Shown in pieces: positions 1-10,373 of a stretch of 64,000 nucleotides of DNA. How positions within the stretch are numbered: the first letter of the stretch is position 1; each line of letters opens with the position of its first letter. Origin of the DNA: Knoellia sp031844405 (GTDB lineage: Bacteria > Actinomycetota > Actinomycetes > Actinomycetales > Dermatophilaceae); NCBI GenBank assembly GCA_031844405.1, contig JAUZVC010000004.1, positions 1 through 64,000 of the forward strand, read 5' to 3'. The position numbers and the translations under genes were made by a program. The notes beneath the pieces were generated by a model. That model was not told where the DNA came from and ran no database searches. It saw nothing but the letters and a program-made list of their open reading frames with translations.

Positions 1-45
1 GCCTTCCGACCGAATCGACCGCACTTGGATCTTCGCGGGGCGCCT

Positions 46-74
46 ACCGTAGCAGCCTCTCGGCCGCGTTCCAA
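46..74 (-). promoter_or_regulatory. Sigma-70-like promoter reading out of the left edge
   Basis: On the minus strand TTGGAA (69-74) and TACGGT (46-51) are separated by exactly 17 bp. Transcription would begin near position 38 and leave the window. Together with the second promoter at 261-290 this is the tandem arrangement expected ahead of a strongly expressed operon. In several Actinobacteria an rRNA operon lies beside tyrS, so a 16S gene outside the window is a reasonable but unproven guess. Confidence 0.5.
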
Positions 75-260
75 ACCCGCTTCTCAGCAGGTCCGTGACG
101 GTGGGTCACTCCCAACTCTCGCACACCCGGGGGCGTGCTCCGTCCGGCCTCTTGCGAGGACCGAAGTCGTTGGGGTCAGCACCAGGGACCGGCCTACGTC
201 GTGCCGGCCGTGAGGCCTGCACCGTGGTGTCCGTTCCTCCCTCTCGGGCTGACGTCGAGA

Positions 261-290
261 ACATTAGACGACGCTCTCGCGCATCTCCAA
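261..290 (-). promoter_or_regulatory. Second upstream promoter of the tandem pair
   Basis: Minus-strand TTGGAG (285-290), an 18-bp spacer and TAATGT (261-266). It lies in the 367-base stretch between the tyrS stop codon and the left edge, which holds no credible gene. No convincing terminator for tyrS was seen there. Confidence 0.4.
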
Positions 291-367
291 ATCGGCCCCG
301 GGAAGGCCCTTCGCACCGCCCCCGACGGCCACGAACAGCACGGCCGAGAGCCCGCGAGCACGAGCGC

Positions 368-1627
368 TCAGGGGCGTCGACCGGCAGCCATCGACTTGCG
401 CCCACGCCGCAGGATCGCGACGGAGCCGTGGAGGAAGTGCTCCTCGGACAGCATGAACTCGGGGTCGGTGACCTTCTCCCCGTTGACGGACGCTCCACCG
501 TCGCCGATGGCCCGCCGTGCAGCGTTGCGCGACTCGACAAGACCGACGGCCACGAGCGCGTCGGTCATCGACATCCCCGGGGAGACCTCTCCTCCGGGCA
601 GCTCGGCCGTCGCATCGCCGAGGGTGCGCGCGTCGAGCGCCGCGAGGTCACCCTTGCCGAAGAGCGCCTCGGACGCGGCCTGCACCGACGCCGTCGCGTC
701 GGCCCCGTGCACGAGGGTGGTCACGTCGGCCGCGAGCGTGCGCTGGGCGGCCCGCCGGAACGGCTCCTCGGCCACCTGCCGCTCGAGCTCGGCGATCTCC
801 TCCTGGGTGCGATCAGTGAAGATCCGCAGCAGCTTGACCACGGAGGCGTCCTCGACGTTGAGCCAGTACTGGTAGAAGGCGTAGGGGCTGGTCATGTCGG
901 CCGAGAGCCAGACGGCATTGCCCTCGCTCTTGCCGAACTTGTTGCCGGCGGCGTCGGTGACCAGCGGTGTCGTGAGCAGGTGCACCGACTCCCCCTCGAC
1001 CTTGTGGATGAGGTCCGCGCCGGCGGTGAGGTTGCCCCACTGGTCCTGCCCACCGGTCTGGAGCGTGCACCCGTGCGTCCGGTAGAGCTCGAGGAAGTCG
1101 AGTCCCTGGAGGATCTGGTAGCTGAACTCCGTGTAGGAGATGCCCTCGTCGGAGTTGAGCCGCGCGGCGACCGCGTCCTTGCGGACCATCTGGTTGACGC
1201 GGAAGTGCTTGCCGATGTCACGCAGGAAGTCGAGCGCCGACATCGGCGCCGTCCAGTCGAGGTTGTTGACCATCGTCGCCGCGTTCTCGCCCTCGAAGTC
1301 GAGGAAGGGCTGCACCTGCTGCTGGATGCGGGCGACCCACTCGGCCGTCTGCTCCTTGGTCTTGAGCACACGCTCCGAGCTGGGGCGCGGGTCGCCGATG
1401 AGGCCGGTCGAGCCGCCCACGAGGCAGATGACGTGGTGGCCGGCACGCTGGAGGTGGCGCAGCACGATGAGCTGGACGAGGTTGCCGAAGTGGAGCGAGG
1501 GCGCCGTGGGGTCGAAGCCGCAGTAGGCGGTGATCGGGCCGCTCGTGAGGGCCTCGCGCAGGGCCTGCTCGTCGGTCGTCTGCGCCACGAGGCCGCGCCA
1601 CTTGAGTTCGGCAAGGATGTCGTTCAC
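368..1627 (-). CDS. tyrS: Tyrosyl-tRNA synthetase
   Basis: Charges tRNA-Tyr with tyrosine in the cytoplasm. The 419-residue product has the class I signature as HFGN at residues 46-49, the tyrosine-binding TGGQDQWGN segment near 191-199, and the KMSKS-equivalent KFGKS at 230-234 as usual for bacterial TyrRS. The last 60 residues form an S4-like RNA-binding domain. Length is typical. The start is GTG (1625-1627). CAGGCT lies 7 nt upstream, a weak match to the leaderless -10 pattern seen elsewhere here. It is divergent from the phosphotransferase at 1693, and tandem promoters for an outside gene lie downstream. Confidence 0.97.
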   Translation of the reverse strand: MNDILAELKWRGLVAQTTDEQALREALTSGPITAYCGFDPTAPSLHFGNLVQLIVLRHLQRAGHHVICLVGGSTGLIGDPRPSSERVLKTKEQTAEWVARIQQQVQPFLDFEGENAATMVNNLDWTAPMSALDFLRDIGKHFRVNQMVRKDAVAARLNSDEGISYTEFSYQILQGLDFLELYRTHGCTLQTGGQDQWGNLTAGADLIHKVEGESVHLLTTPLVTDAAGNKFGKSEGNAVWLSADMTSPYAFYQYWLNVEDASVVKLLRIFTDRTQEEIAELERQVAEEPFRRAAQRTLAADVTTLVHGADATASVQAASEALFGKGDLAALDARTLGDATAELPGGEVSPGMSMTDALVAVGLVESRNAARRAIGDGGASVNGEKVTDPEFMLSEEHFLHGSVAILRRGRKSMAAGRRP

Positions 1628-1692
1628 GGGCGAAAGCCTGCCACGGGGAACTCGGTGGACGGTGCAGCACGTCGCCCTGTGGGATGGGGCGC

Positions 1693-2592
1693 ATGCCTGC
1701 TCTCCTCGACGGCGAGACCCCGGTGACGGATGACCTCGTGCGCGCCCTCGTCGACGACCAGTGCCCCCGGTGGCGGCACCTGCCGCTGCGTGCCATGACG
1801 ACGTCGGGCACCGAGCACGTCACCTACCGGCTCGGCGACGACCTGCTCGTGCGCGTTCCGCGCAACGCCGATGCGGAGACCGGGCTGCGCAAGGAGCTCG
1901 ACTGGTTGCCGCGCCTGCGCGGTCGCCTCCCGCTCGACATCCCCGTCGTTGAGCACGTCGGCGAGCCGCGCGAGGACTACCCGCACGCGTGGAGCGTCAA
2001 CCGCTGGATCGAAGGCGACGACGTCGCCGGACGAGTCCTCGGGGGCGACATCCCCCTCGCCTGGGCTGAGACGCTGGCCGAGACGCTGGTGGCCCTGCGC
2101 GACGTCGACCTCGAGGCGCTGCCGCCACAGGAGTGGCCGGTCGGCTCTCGGGGCGGTCACCTCAGCGAGCGGGCGGAAGGGCTCGACGGCTCGGACGACC
2201 CTGTCTCCGGACCTCTCGACTCCTCGCACATCAGGCAGCTTGTCGACGACGCCCTTGCCGCCGGCGCCCCGGACGACCGGCGGGTCCTCCTGCACGCCGA
2301 CCTCATCCCGGGCAACCTCGTCGCTCGCGGTGACGACCTCGTCGGGCTGCTCGACTTCGGCACCCTGACGACGGGCTACGCCGCCACCGACCTCACGCCC
2401 GCCTGGTGGGTGCTCGACGCGCCGGGACGCCAGCGCTTCCGCGACCTGCTCGACGTCGACGACGTCGCGTGGGCGTGGGGCCGCGCGTGCGCCGCCATCC
2501 AGGGGTGCTTCGCGCACTGGATCTACGAACCCCGCGGGCACGGCCTCGCCCCGCTCGGGGCCCGCGCCGTCGCCGAGGCCCTCGCGGACTGA
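1693..2592 (+). CDS. Aminoglycoside phosphotransferase (APH) family kinase
   Basis: A protein-kinase-fold small-molecule phosphotransferase of 299 residues. The catalytic loop HADLIPGN begins at His201 and the metal-binding DFG at Asp221; an N-terminal nucleotide-binding lobe precedes them. The family phosphorylates hydroxyls of antibiotics, choline, sugars or other metabolites, so the substrate cannot be read from sequence. A resistance role is not implied. An in-frame ATG at 1684 exists; 1693 is preferred because GGGAT sits 7 nt before it, resembling other starts here, but this is weak. The adenosine deaminase gene follows 13 nt later on the same strand. Confidence 0.85.
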   Translation: MPALLDGETPVTDDLVRALVDDQCPRWRHLPLRAMTTSGTEHVTYRLGDDLLVRVPRNADAETGLRKELDWLPRLRGRLPLDIPVVEHVGEPREDYPHAWSVNRWIEGDDVAGRVLGGDIPLAWAETLAETLVALRDVDLEALPPQEWPVGSRGGHLSERAEGLDGSDDPVSGPLDSSHIRQLVDDALAAGAPDDRRVLLHADLIPGNLVARGDDLVGLLDFGTLTTGYAATDLTPAWWVLDAPGRQRFRDLLDVDDVAWAWGRACAAIQGCFAHWIYEPRGHGLAPLGARAVAEALAD

Positions 2593-2605
2593 GAGACTGC
2601 GGCGC

Positions 2606-3622
2606 ATGGGTGAGCGGACGGCATACGAGGACTTCATCGCAGGGCTGCCGAAGGCAGAGCTGCACGTGCACCACGTGGGGTCGGCGCTGCCCGAGACGGT
2701 CGCGCGCCTGGCGCAGCGGCACCCCGACTCCGGTGTGCCGCAGGACATCGAGGCGCTGCGCGACTTCTACACGTTCTCGGACTTCGACCACTTCATCGAC
2801 GTCTACCTCGCCGTCGTCTCGCTGCTGCGCACGCCCGAGGACATCCACCTCCTCACCTACGAGGTCGCCGAAGGCCTTGCGGCACAACGGGTTCGCTACG
2901 CCGAGCTGACGATGACCCCGTTCACGAGCGTGCGCATGGGCATCCCGATCGAGGCCTACACCGAGGCGATCGAGGACGCGCGCCGCGCCGCCGAGCGCGA
3001 CCATGGCATCGTCCTGCGCTGGATCTACGACATCCCCGGAGAGGCCGGCCTCGCCTCCGCTGACGCGACGCTCTCGTATGCCGTGGAGCACGGTCCCGAG
3101 ACCCTGCTCGGCTTCGGCCTGGGCGGTCCGGAGGTGCCGCGGCCGCAGTTCCGCGAGCACTTCGAGCGCGCCCGTGCCGCCGGGCTGCGCTCGGTCCCCC
3201 ACGCCGGCGAGTCCACCGACGCGCAGTCGGTCCGGGACGCCCTGGACGCGCTCGGCGCCGAACGCATCGGCCACGGCATCCGGTCCGTGGACGACCCGCG
3301 GCTCGTCGAGCGGCTCGTCGCGGAGCGGATCCCGCTCGAGGTCTGCCCGACCTCCAACATCGCCACGCGCTGCGTCGAGCGCCTCGAGGACCATCCGCTC
3401 CGCACGCTGCGCGACGCCGGGGTCGTCGTCACCGTCAACAGCGACGACCCGCCGATGTTCGGCACGACCCTGTGCAACGAGTACGCCATCGCCGCCGACC
3501 TGCTCGACCTCGACGAGTCCGGCCTGGCCGACCTGGCCACGACCGCGGTGAACGTGAGCTTCGCTCCCGACGACGTCAAGCGCCGCGTGAGGGACGAGAT
3601 CAGCGCGTACGCCGGCGGGTGA
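2606..3622 (+). CDS. add: Adenosine deaminase family protein
   Basis: A 338-residue amidohydrolase expected to deaminate adenosine or a related 6-aminopurine nucleoside to the inosine form (purine salvage). Zinc ligands His20 and His22 lie in ELHVHHVG, which differs from the commoner HxHLEG. HAGES at 199-203 gives another ligand and the catalytic Glu. GHGIR and SDDPPMFG (around Asp280) complete the site. GAGACT lies 7 nt before the ATG, a degenerate leaderless-type -10 within the end of the upstream gene. The last 23 bp overlap the 3' end of the convergent mpg, leaving no room for a terminator. Substrate could be a close relative such as an aminofutalosine derivative. Confidence 0.88.
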   Translation: MGERTAYEDFIAGLPKAELHVHHVGSALPETVARLAQRHPDSGVPQDIEALRDFYTFSDFDHFIDVYLAVVSLLRTPEDIHLLTYEVAEGLAAQRVRYAELTMTPFTSVRMGIPIEAYTEAIEDARRAAERDHGIVLRWIYDIPGEAGLASADATLSYAVEHGPETLLGFGLGGPEVPRPQFREHFERARAAGLRSVPHAGESTDAQSVRDALDALGAERIGHGIRSVDDPRLVERLVAERIPLEVCPTSNIATRCVERLEDHPLRTLRDAGVVVTVNSDDPPMFGTTLCNEYAIAADLLDLDESGLADLATTAVNVSFAPDDVKRRVRDEISAYAGG

Positions 3623-4214
3623 CGGCCGGGCGGTAGTCGCTCACGGTCGGCTCCCCGTCGATCCAGAAGCGGTACGGGTATGCCGTCCCGTCACCACCGG
3701 GACCGCTCACCCCCACCCGTGGTCCGGTCCGCACACGGGCCGGGTCGACGGGCTCGGCAGGGGCGGCGAAGGTCACCGAGCCGTCGGCGCAGACGTCGAT
3801 GCCGTCGTGGGCCCGGTCGATGCCGAGGGTCCGGGTGAGGCGGGCCGGGCCGCGCGCCCAGTCGCGTTCGCGCAGCCCCGCGCGCCGGGTCGCCGCGACC
3901 TCGTGCCCCGCGACGACCTCACCGGCCCGGAGCAGCACGGCCTGCGCCACGCCCTCGTCGCCGCAGACGGCGTTGGCGCACCAGTGCATGCCGTAGCTGA
4001 AGTAGACGTAGAGGTGACCGGCCTCGCCGAACATCACCTCCGTGCGCGGCGTGCGCCCGCGGAAGGCGTGGGAGCCCGGGTCGGCGCCCTCGCCGGCATA
4101 CGCCTCGACCTCGGTGAGCCGGACGGTGACGCCCTCGTGCGTGAGCAGGCAGCCGAGCAGCTCCGGCGCGACGACGAGCGCCGGCCGGGCGAAGAAGGAG
4201 CGCGGCAGGCTCAC
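3600..4214 (-). CDS. mpg: DNA-3-methyladenine glycosylase (AAG/Mpg family)
   Basis: Excises alkylated purines from DNA to start base-excision repair. The 204-residue product begins LPRSFFARPALVVAPELLG as in the family, with EVEAYAGEGADPGSHAF and GHLYVYFSYGMHWC typical of the active-site half. The GTG start at 4212-4214 is chosen because it overlaps the argH stop in a GTGA, exactly like every junction of this operon; an upstream ATG (4241) would run 31 bp into argH. It is the last gene of the arg transcription unit. Coupling of a repair gene to arginine synthesis is probably positional. Confidence 0.92.
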   Translation of the reverse strand: MSLPRSFFARPALVVAPELLGCLLTHEGVTVRLTEVEAYAGEGADPGSHAFRGRTPRTEVMFGEAGHLYVYFSYGMHWCANAVCGDEGVAQAVLLRAGEVVAGHEVAATRRAGLRERDWARGPARLTRTLGIDRAHDGIDVCADGSVTFAAPAEPVDPARVRTGPRVGVSGPGGDGTAYPYRFWIDGEPTVSDYRPAVTRRRTR

Positions 4215-5647
4215 CGGACCACGGGCAGCGAGGACGCCCACGCCCGCGCGGTGTCACGCTGGGCCGAGACCCGGGACAGCTGCTCGGCCACACGGGCCGG
4301 AGCGGTGCCGCCCTTCGCGTCGCGCGAGGCGAGGGAGCCCTCGACCGAGAGGACGTCGCGCACTGCCGGCGTGAGGTGCTCGGAGATCGCCGACAGGTCG
4401 TCGTCGGTGAGGTCCCACAGCTCGATGCCGCGCGCCTCGCAGACGCGCACGCACTCCCCCGCGACCTCGTGGGCGACGCGGAACGCCACCCCCTCGCGCA
4501 CGAGCCACTCGGCGATGTCGGTGGCGAGCGAGAAGCCCTGTGGCGCCAGCGACTCGAGCCGCTCGGTGTCGAAGACGAGGGTGGCGACCATGCCGCTGAA
4601 CGCAGGCAGGAGGACCTCGAGGGTGTCGATGGAGTCGAAGACCGGCTCCTTGTCCTCCTGGAGGTCGCGGTTGTAGGCGAGGGGCAGGCCCTTGAGGGTC
4701 GTGAGCAGACCGGAGAGGTTGCCGACGAGCCGCCCGGCCTTGCCGCGAGCGAGCTCGGCGACGTCGGGGTTCTTCTTCTGCGGCATGATGCTCGACCCGG
4801 TCGAGTAGGAGTCGTCGAGGGTGACGAAGCCGAACTCCTTGGTCGCCCAGAGGATGACCTCCTCGGCGACCCGCGAGAGGTCGACCGCGACCATCGCCGT
4901 GACGAAGGCGAACTCGGCGACGACGTCGCGGGCGGCGGTGCCGTCGATCGAGTTCTCGACCGAGCCGTCGAAGCCGAGGTCGGCAGCGACGGCCTCGGGG
5001 TCGAGCCCGAGCGAGCTGCCGGCGAGGGCGCCGGAGCCGTAGGGGCTCAGCGCCGCCCGCGCGTCCCAGTCGCGCAGCCGCTCGACGTCGCGCAGCAGCG
5101 GCCACGCGTGCGCGAGGAGGTGGTGGGCGAGCAGGACCGGCTGCGCGTGCTGGAGATGGGTGCGACCGGGCATGGCGACGGTGGGGTTCCGCTCCGCCTG
5201 CGCCACGAGCGCGTCGACGACGTCGAGGACGAGGCCGGCGAGGGTGCGGGCGTGCTCGCGGAGGTACATCCGGACGAGGGTCGCCACCTGGTCGTTGCGC
5301 GAGCGCCCGGCCCGCAGCCGTCCGCCGACGTCGGCGCCCGCCCGCTCGATGAGGCCGCGCTCGAGGGCGGTGTGGACGTCCTCGTCCTCCGGCGCCGGGA
5401 CGAACGCACCGGACTCGACGTCGGCGGCGAGCCGGTCGAGGGCGTCGAGCATCGCGGCGAGGTCGGTCTCGTCGAGCAGCCCGGCAGCGTGCAGGACGCG
5501 GGCGTGTGCGCGCGACCCGGCGACGTCGTGGAGCGCGAGCCGCCAGTCGAAGTGGGTCGACCGCGACAGCTCCGCGAGGGCGTCGGCGGGTCCGCCGGTG
5601 AAGCGGCCTCCCCAGAGGCTGAGGCGGTCGGAACCGGTGTCGCTCAC
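4211..5647 (-). CDS. argH: Argininosuccinate lyase
   Basis: Cleaves argininosuccinate to arginine and fumarate, the final step of arginine synthesis. The 478-residue protein belongs to the fumarase/aspartase superfamily: the signature GSSIMPQKKNPD is near residues 285-296 and the catalytic His region (GRTHLQHAQP) near 155-165. The N-terminus LSLWGGRF is typical. The GTG start (5645-5647) overlaps the argR stop by 4 bp and the stop overlaps mpg by 4 bp. argG, normally beside argH in Actinobacteria, is missing here and found at 58721. Confidence 0.97.
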   Translation of the reverse strand: MSDTGSDRLSLWGGRFTGGPADALAELSRSTHFDWRLALHDVAGSRAHARVLHAAGLLDETDLAAMLDALDRLAADVESGAFVPAPEDEDVHTALERGLIERAGADVGGRLRAGRSRNDQVATLVRMYLREHARTLAGLVLDVVDALVAQAERNPTVAMPGRTHLQHAQPVLLAHHLLAHAWPLLRDVERLRDWDARAALSPYGSGALAGSSLGLDPEAVAADLGFDGSVENSIDGTAARDVVAEFAFVTAMVAVDLSRVAEEVILWATKEFGFVTLDDSYSTGSSIMPQKKNPDVAELARGKAGRLVGNLSGLLTTLKGLPLAYNRDLQEDKEPVFDSIDTLEVLLPAFSGMVATLVFDTERLESLAPQGFSLATDIAEWLVREGVAFRVAHEVAGECVRVCEARGIELWDLTDDDLSAISEHLTPAVRDVLSVEGSLASRDAKGGTAPARVAEQLSRVSAQRDTARAWASSLPVVR

Positions 5648-6147
5648 GCGTTCTCCTTGCGGGTGTAGGCCAGCAGGCGGGCGGTGACCTTGCGGGAGGC
5701 CGCCGCGCCCGTCGTGATGACCATGATGGTGTCGTCGCCCGCGATCGTGCCGACGACCCCGGGGACGCTGGTGTGGTCGATGGCCGACGCGAGGAAGTTC
5801 GCCGCGCCGGGCGGGGTGCGCAGGACGACGAGGTTGCCCGAGGCCTCGGCCGTGACGAGCAGCTCGTGGCACCGCTGGGCCAGCCGGTTGGAGGTCTCGA
5901 CCTCGTCGGGAGCGACGCGGACGGTGCGGTCACCGCCCTCTCCGGGCACGGCATACACGAGGTTCTTGCCGACGCGGACCTTCTCGGCCCCGACGTCGAC
6001 GAGGTCGCGCGACAGGGTGGCCTGGGTGACGTCGATGCCGTCCTCGCCGAGGATGCCGAGGAGCTCGGTCTGGGAGCGCACGGGACGGCTCGAGAGGATC
6101 TCGACGATCCGCCGCTGCCGTCCGGTGCGGCTGGACGAGACGGTCAT
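5644..6147 (-). CDS. argR: Arginine repressor
   Basis: Arginine-responsive hexameric DNA-binding regulator. The 167-residue product has an N-terminal winged-helix domain (RQRRIVEILSSRPVRSQTEL and QATLSRDL, the recognition helix) and a C-terminal oligomerisation/arginine-binding domain with the GTIAGDDTIMV core. It lies inside the operon it should control, between argF and argH, with 4-bp overlaps on both sides, so it would feed back on its own synthesis. Likely targets in view are the TGCAT-rich stretch at argC and the argG promoter. Confidence 0.96.
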   Translation of the reverse strand: MTVSSSRTGRQRRIVEILSSRPVRSQTELLGILGEDGIDVTQATLSRDLVDVGAEKVRVGKNLVYAVPGEGGDRTVRVAPDEVETSNRLAQRCHELLVTAEASGNLVVLRTPPGAANFLASAIDHTSVPGVVGTIAGDDTIMVITTGAAASRKVTARLLAYTRKENA

Positions 6148-7096
6148 CGCTGCGTCCCTCCGCTCTTCTCCAGGAGCCACGAGAGGACGGCCTTCTGCGC
6201 GTGGAGCCGGTTCTCGGACTCGTCCCACACGACCGACTGGGGGCCGTCGATGACGGCGGCATCGACCTCGAAGCCGCGGTAGGCCGGAAGGCAGTGGAGG
6301 AAGACCGCGTCGGGCTTGGCCTGCGCCATGAGCTCGGCGCTCACGGCGTAGCGGGCGAACGGGCTCGCCGAGCCCTGCCGCGACTTCTTCTCCTTCTCGA
6401 AGCCCATCGAGACCCACGTGTCGGTCGCGACGACGTCGGCACCCGTCACCGCCTCCACCGGGTCCTCGACGATGGTCACCGACCCACCGGTCGTGGCCGC
6501 GATCTCGGTGGCGCGCTGGAGGAGCGGCGGGGACGGCTGGTAGCCGGCGGGCGTGCCGATGCGGACGTGCAGGCCGGCGGTGGCGCCCCCGAGGAGGTAG
6601 CTGTGGCTCATGTTGTTGGCGCCGTCGCCGACGTAGGCGAAGGTGAGTCCGGCCAGCGTGCCCTTGTGCTCCCTGATCGTGAGGAGGTCGGCGAGGACCT
6701 GGCACGGGTGGAACTCGTCGGTGAGGGCGTTGACGACCGGAACGCTCGAGTGGGCGGCCATCTCCTCGATCCGCTCCTGGCCGTAGGTGCGCCACACGAT
6801 GACCTTGGCCTCGCGGGTGAGCACGCGGGCGACGTCGGCGATCGACTCGCGGACGCCGACCTGGGCGAGCTTGCCGTCGATGACGAGCGGGAAACCGCCG
6901 AGGTGCGCGATCGCCGCGGCGAAGGACACCTGCGTGCGCAGGGTCTGCTTGTCGAAGAGGACCGCGACGACCTCGGGCCCCTCGAGGCACCGGTCGCTGA
7001 ACGGCCGAGCCTTGATCGACGCCGCGCGCTCGAGGATCTCGGCCTGCTCGGCGGGCGTGACGTCGTCGTCGCGGAGGAAGTGCCTCGGGGTGGCGG

Positions 7097-7100
<4 letters not shown>
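6144..7100 (-). CDS. argF: Ornithine carbamoyltransferase
   Basis: Forms citrulline from ornithine and carbamoyl phosphate. At 318 residues it has the ornithine-loop DEFHPCQ (128-134) and HCLP (269-272). The carbamoyl-phosphate loop reads KQTLRTQ (51-57) where STRTR is the textbook version; the Arg-Thr core is kept. The rest aligns with actinobacterial ArgF, so activity is expected. ATG start overlaps the argD stop, and its own stop overlaps argR, both as ATGA. Confidence 0.96.
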
Positions 7101-8328
<1,228 letters not shown>

Positions 8329-8332
<4 letters not shown>

Positions 8333-9225
8333 GCGTCCTCCTCGATGAGGGTGCCGATGCCCTCGGAGGTGAAGACCTCCAGGAGCAGCGAGTGGGGTTC
8401 GCGGCCGTCGATGACGTGCGCCTGCGGCACGCCCTCCTCGACGGCGCGGATGCAGGCCTCGAGCTTGGGGATCATCCCGGCGTCGACCTCGCCGAGGAGC
8501 TCGCGCGCCCGGCTCAGGGGCAGGGTCGAGAGGAGCGAGGAGCGGTCCGGCCACGCGGCATACACGCCCTCGACGTCGGTGAGGACGACGAGCTTGCGCG
8601 CCCCGAGGGCGGCGGCGAGCGCCGCGGCGGCGGTGTCGGCGTTGACGTTGAGGACCTGGCCCTCGTGGTCGAGGTCCGGTGCGACCGTCGACACGACAGG
8701 GATGCGTCCGGCGTCGAGCAGGTCGAGCACCGCCTGCGTGTTGACCGAGACGACGTCGCCGACGAGCCCGAGGTCCTCCTCCACCCCGTCGACGACGACC
8801 CCCTTGCGACGGGCGCCGAAGAGGGCGCCGTCCTCCCCTGAGAGGCCGACCGCGAGCGGGCCGTGCTGGTTGAGCAGGCCGACGAGCTCGCGCCCGACCT
8901 GCCCGGTGAGCACCATGCGGACGACGTCCATGACCTCGGGGGTCGTCACGCGCAGGCCCGCCTTGAACTCGCTCTCGAGCCCGAGCCGGTCGAGCATCGC
9001 CTTGATCTGTGGCCCGCCGCCGTGGACGACGACGGGGCGCAGGCCGGCATACCGGAGGAAGGCGACGTCCTGCGCGAAGGCGAGCTTGAGGTCGTCGTCG
9101 ACCATCGCGTTGCCGCCGTACTTGACGACGACGAGGGCGCCGCGGAAGCGCTCGAGCCACGGGAGCGCCTCGACGAGGGTGCTCGCCTTGAGCCGGGTCA
9201 GGTCGTCGGTCACGTCGGTCCTCAC
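8329..9225 (-). CDS. argB: Acetylglutamate kinase
   Basis: Phosphorylates N-acetylglutamate, usually the arginine-feedback-controlled step. About 298 residues; the amino-acid-kinase fold is marked by VVVKYGGNAM (32-41), VVVHGGGPQI (66-75) and the later NVNADTAAAALA segment. The GTG at 9223-9225 overlaps the argJ stop in a GTGA like its neighbours; a second GTG 12 nt later (9211-9213) is possible. An N-terminal extension ahead of the kinase fold is present, as in arginine-sensitive enzymes, so feedback inhibition is plausible. Confidence 0.95.
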
Positions 9226-10373
9226 GTGCTGTAGGCGGAGTTCTCGTGGACGTAGTCGTGGGTGAGGTCGTTGGTCCACACGGTCGCGGTGGCGTCCCCG
9301 GCGTGGAGGTCGACGACGACCCGGACCTCGCGCGGGCCGAGGTCGACGAGGTCGCGGTCGTCGCCGACTCCGGCCGCCCGGCAGACCTGGACGCCGTTGA
9401 TGGCGACGTCGAGCGTCGTCGGGTCGAAGGCCGCCTGCGTCGTGCCGACCGCCGCGAGGACCCGGCCCCAGTTGGGGTCGCCGCCGAAGACCGCGGCCTT
9501 GAAGAGGTTGCTCCGGGTCACCGCCCGGGCGACCTCGACGGCGTCCGCCTCGGTCGCGGCCGAGCGCACCTCGACGGCGATGTCGTGGCTTGCACCCTCG
9601 GCGTCGGCGACGAGCTGGCGGGCGAGCGAGGCGCAGACCTCCGTCACCGCGGCGGTGAGCGCATCGGCGTCGACCGCCACGCCCGAGGCGCCGGACGCCA
9701 TGAGCACGACGGTGTCGTTCGTCGACATGCACCCATCGGAGTCGACCCGGTCGAAGGTCGTCGAGGTGGCCGCCCGCAGCGCGGCGTCGAGGGTCGCCGC
9801 GTCGGTGACGGCGTCGGTCGTGACGACGCAGAGCATCGTCGCGAGCCCGGGCGCGAGCATGCCGGCGCCCTTGGCCATGCCGCCGACCGACCAGCCGTCG
9901 CGCGTGACGGAGGCCTGCTTGGGCACGGAGTCGGTCGTCATGATCGCCCGGGCCGCGGTCTCGCCGCCGTCCCGGCCGAGTCCCCGCGCCGTCAGCCCGA
10001 CGCCGGCCTCGATGCGGTCCATCGGGAGGTACTCGCCGATGAGCCCGGTCGAGCAGACGACGACGTCGAGGGCGCTGCACCCGAGGGTGTCGGCGACGAG
10101 CTCGGCGGTGCGGTGGGTGTCCTGGAAGCCGCGGGCGCCGGTGCACGCGTTCGCGCCGCCGGAGTTGAGGAAGACCGCGTCGGCGCGCCCGTCCTGCACG
10201 GCCTGACGCGACCACGTCACCGGAGCGGCCTCGACGCGGTTGGAGGTGAAGACCGCGGCGACGTGCTGGTCGGGGCCGTCGTTGACGACGAGGGCGACGT
10301 CGGAGGACCCGGACGCCTTGAGGCCCGCGGTCGCCCCGGCCGCCCGGAAGCCCTGTGCCAGCGTGACGCTCAC
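9222..10373 (-). CDS. argJ: Bifunctional glutamate N-acetyltransferase (ornithine acetyltransferase)
   Basis: Transfers acetyl from N-acetylornithine to glutamate, recycling the acetyl group. The 383-residue precursor carries the self-cleavage site KGAGMLAPGLATML with nucleophile Thr179, which splits it into alpha and beta chains. GTG start (10371-10373) overlaps the ACT-domain gene stop and its stop overlaps argB. Whether it also uses acetyl-CoA (bifunctional) or only recycles cannot be read from sequence. No argE is in the window, in keeping with the cyclic pathway. Confidence 0.96.
   Translation of the reverse strand: MSVTLAQGFRAAGATAGLKASGSSDVALVVNDGPDQHVAAVFTSNRVEAAPVTWSRQAVQDGRADAVFLNSGGANACTGARGFQDTHRTAELVADTLGCSALDVVVCSTGLIGEYLPMDRIEAGVGLTARGLGRDGGETAARAIMTTDSVPKQASVTRDGWSVGGMAKGAGMLAPGLATMLCVVTTDAVTDAATLDAALRAATSTTFDRVDSDGCMSTNDTVVLMASGASGVAVDADALTAAVTEVCASLARQLVADAEGASHDIAVEVRSAATEADAVEVARAVTRSNLFKAAVFGGDPNWGRVLAAVGTTQAAFDPTTLDVAINGVQVCRAAGVGDDRDLVDLGPREVRVVVDLHAGDATATVWTNDLTHDYVHENSAYST

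Noticed and set aside
1684..2592. Phosphotransferase as an antibiotic-resistance gene
   Set aside because: The APH fold is shared by many metabolic kinases; neighbours and sequence give no resistance context.
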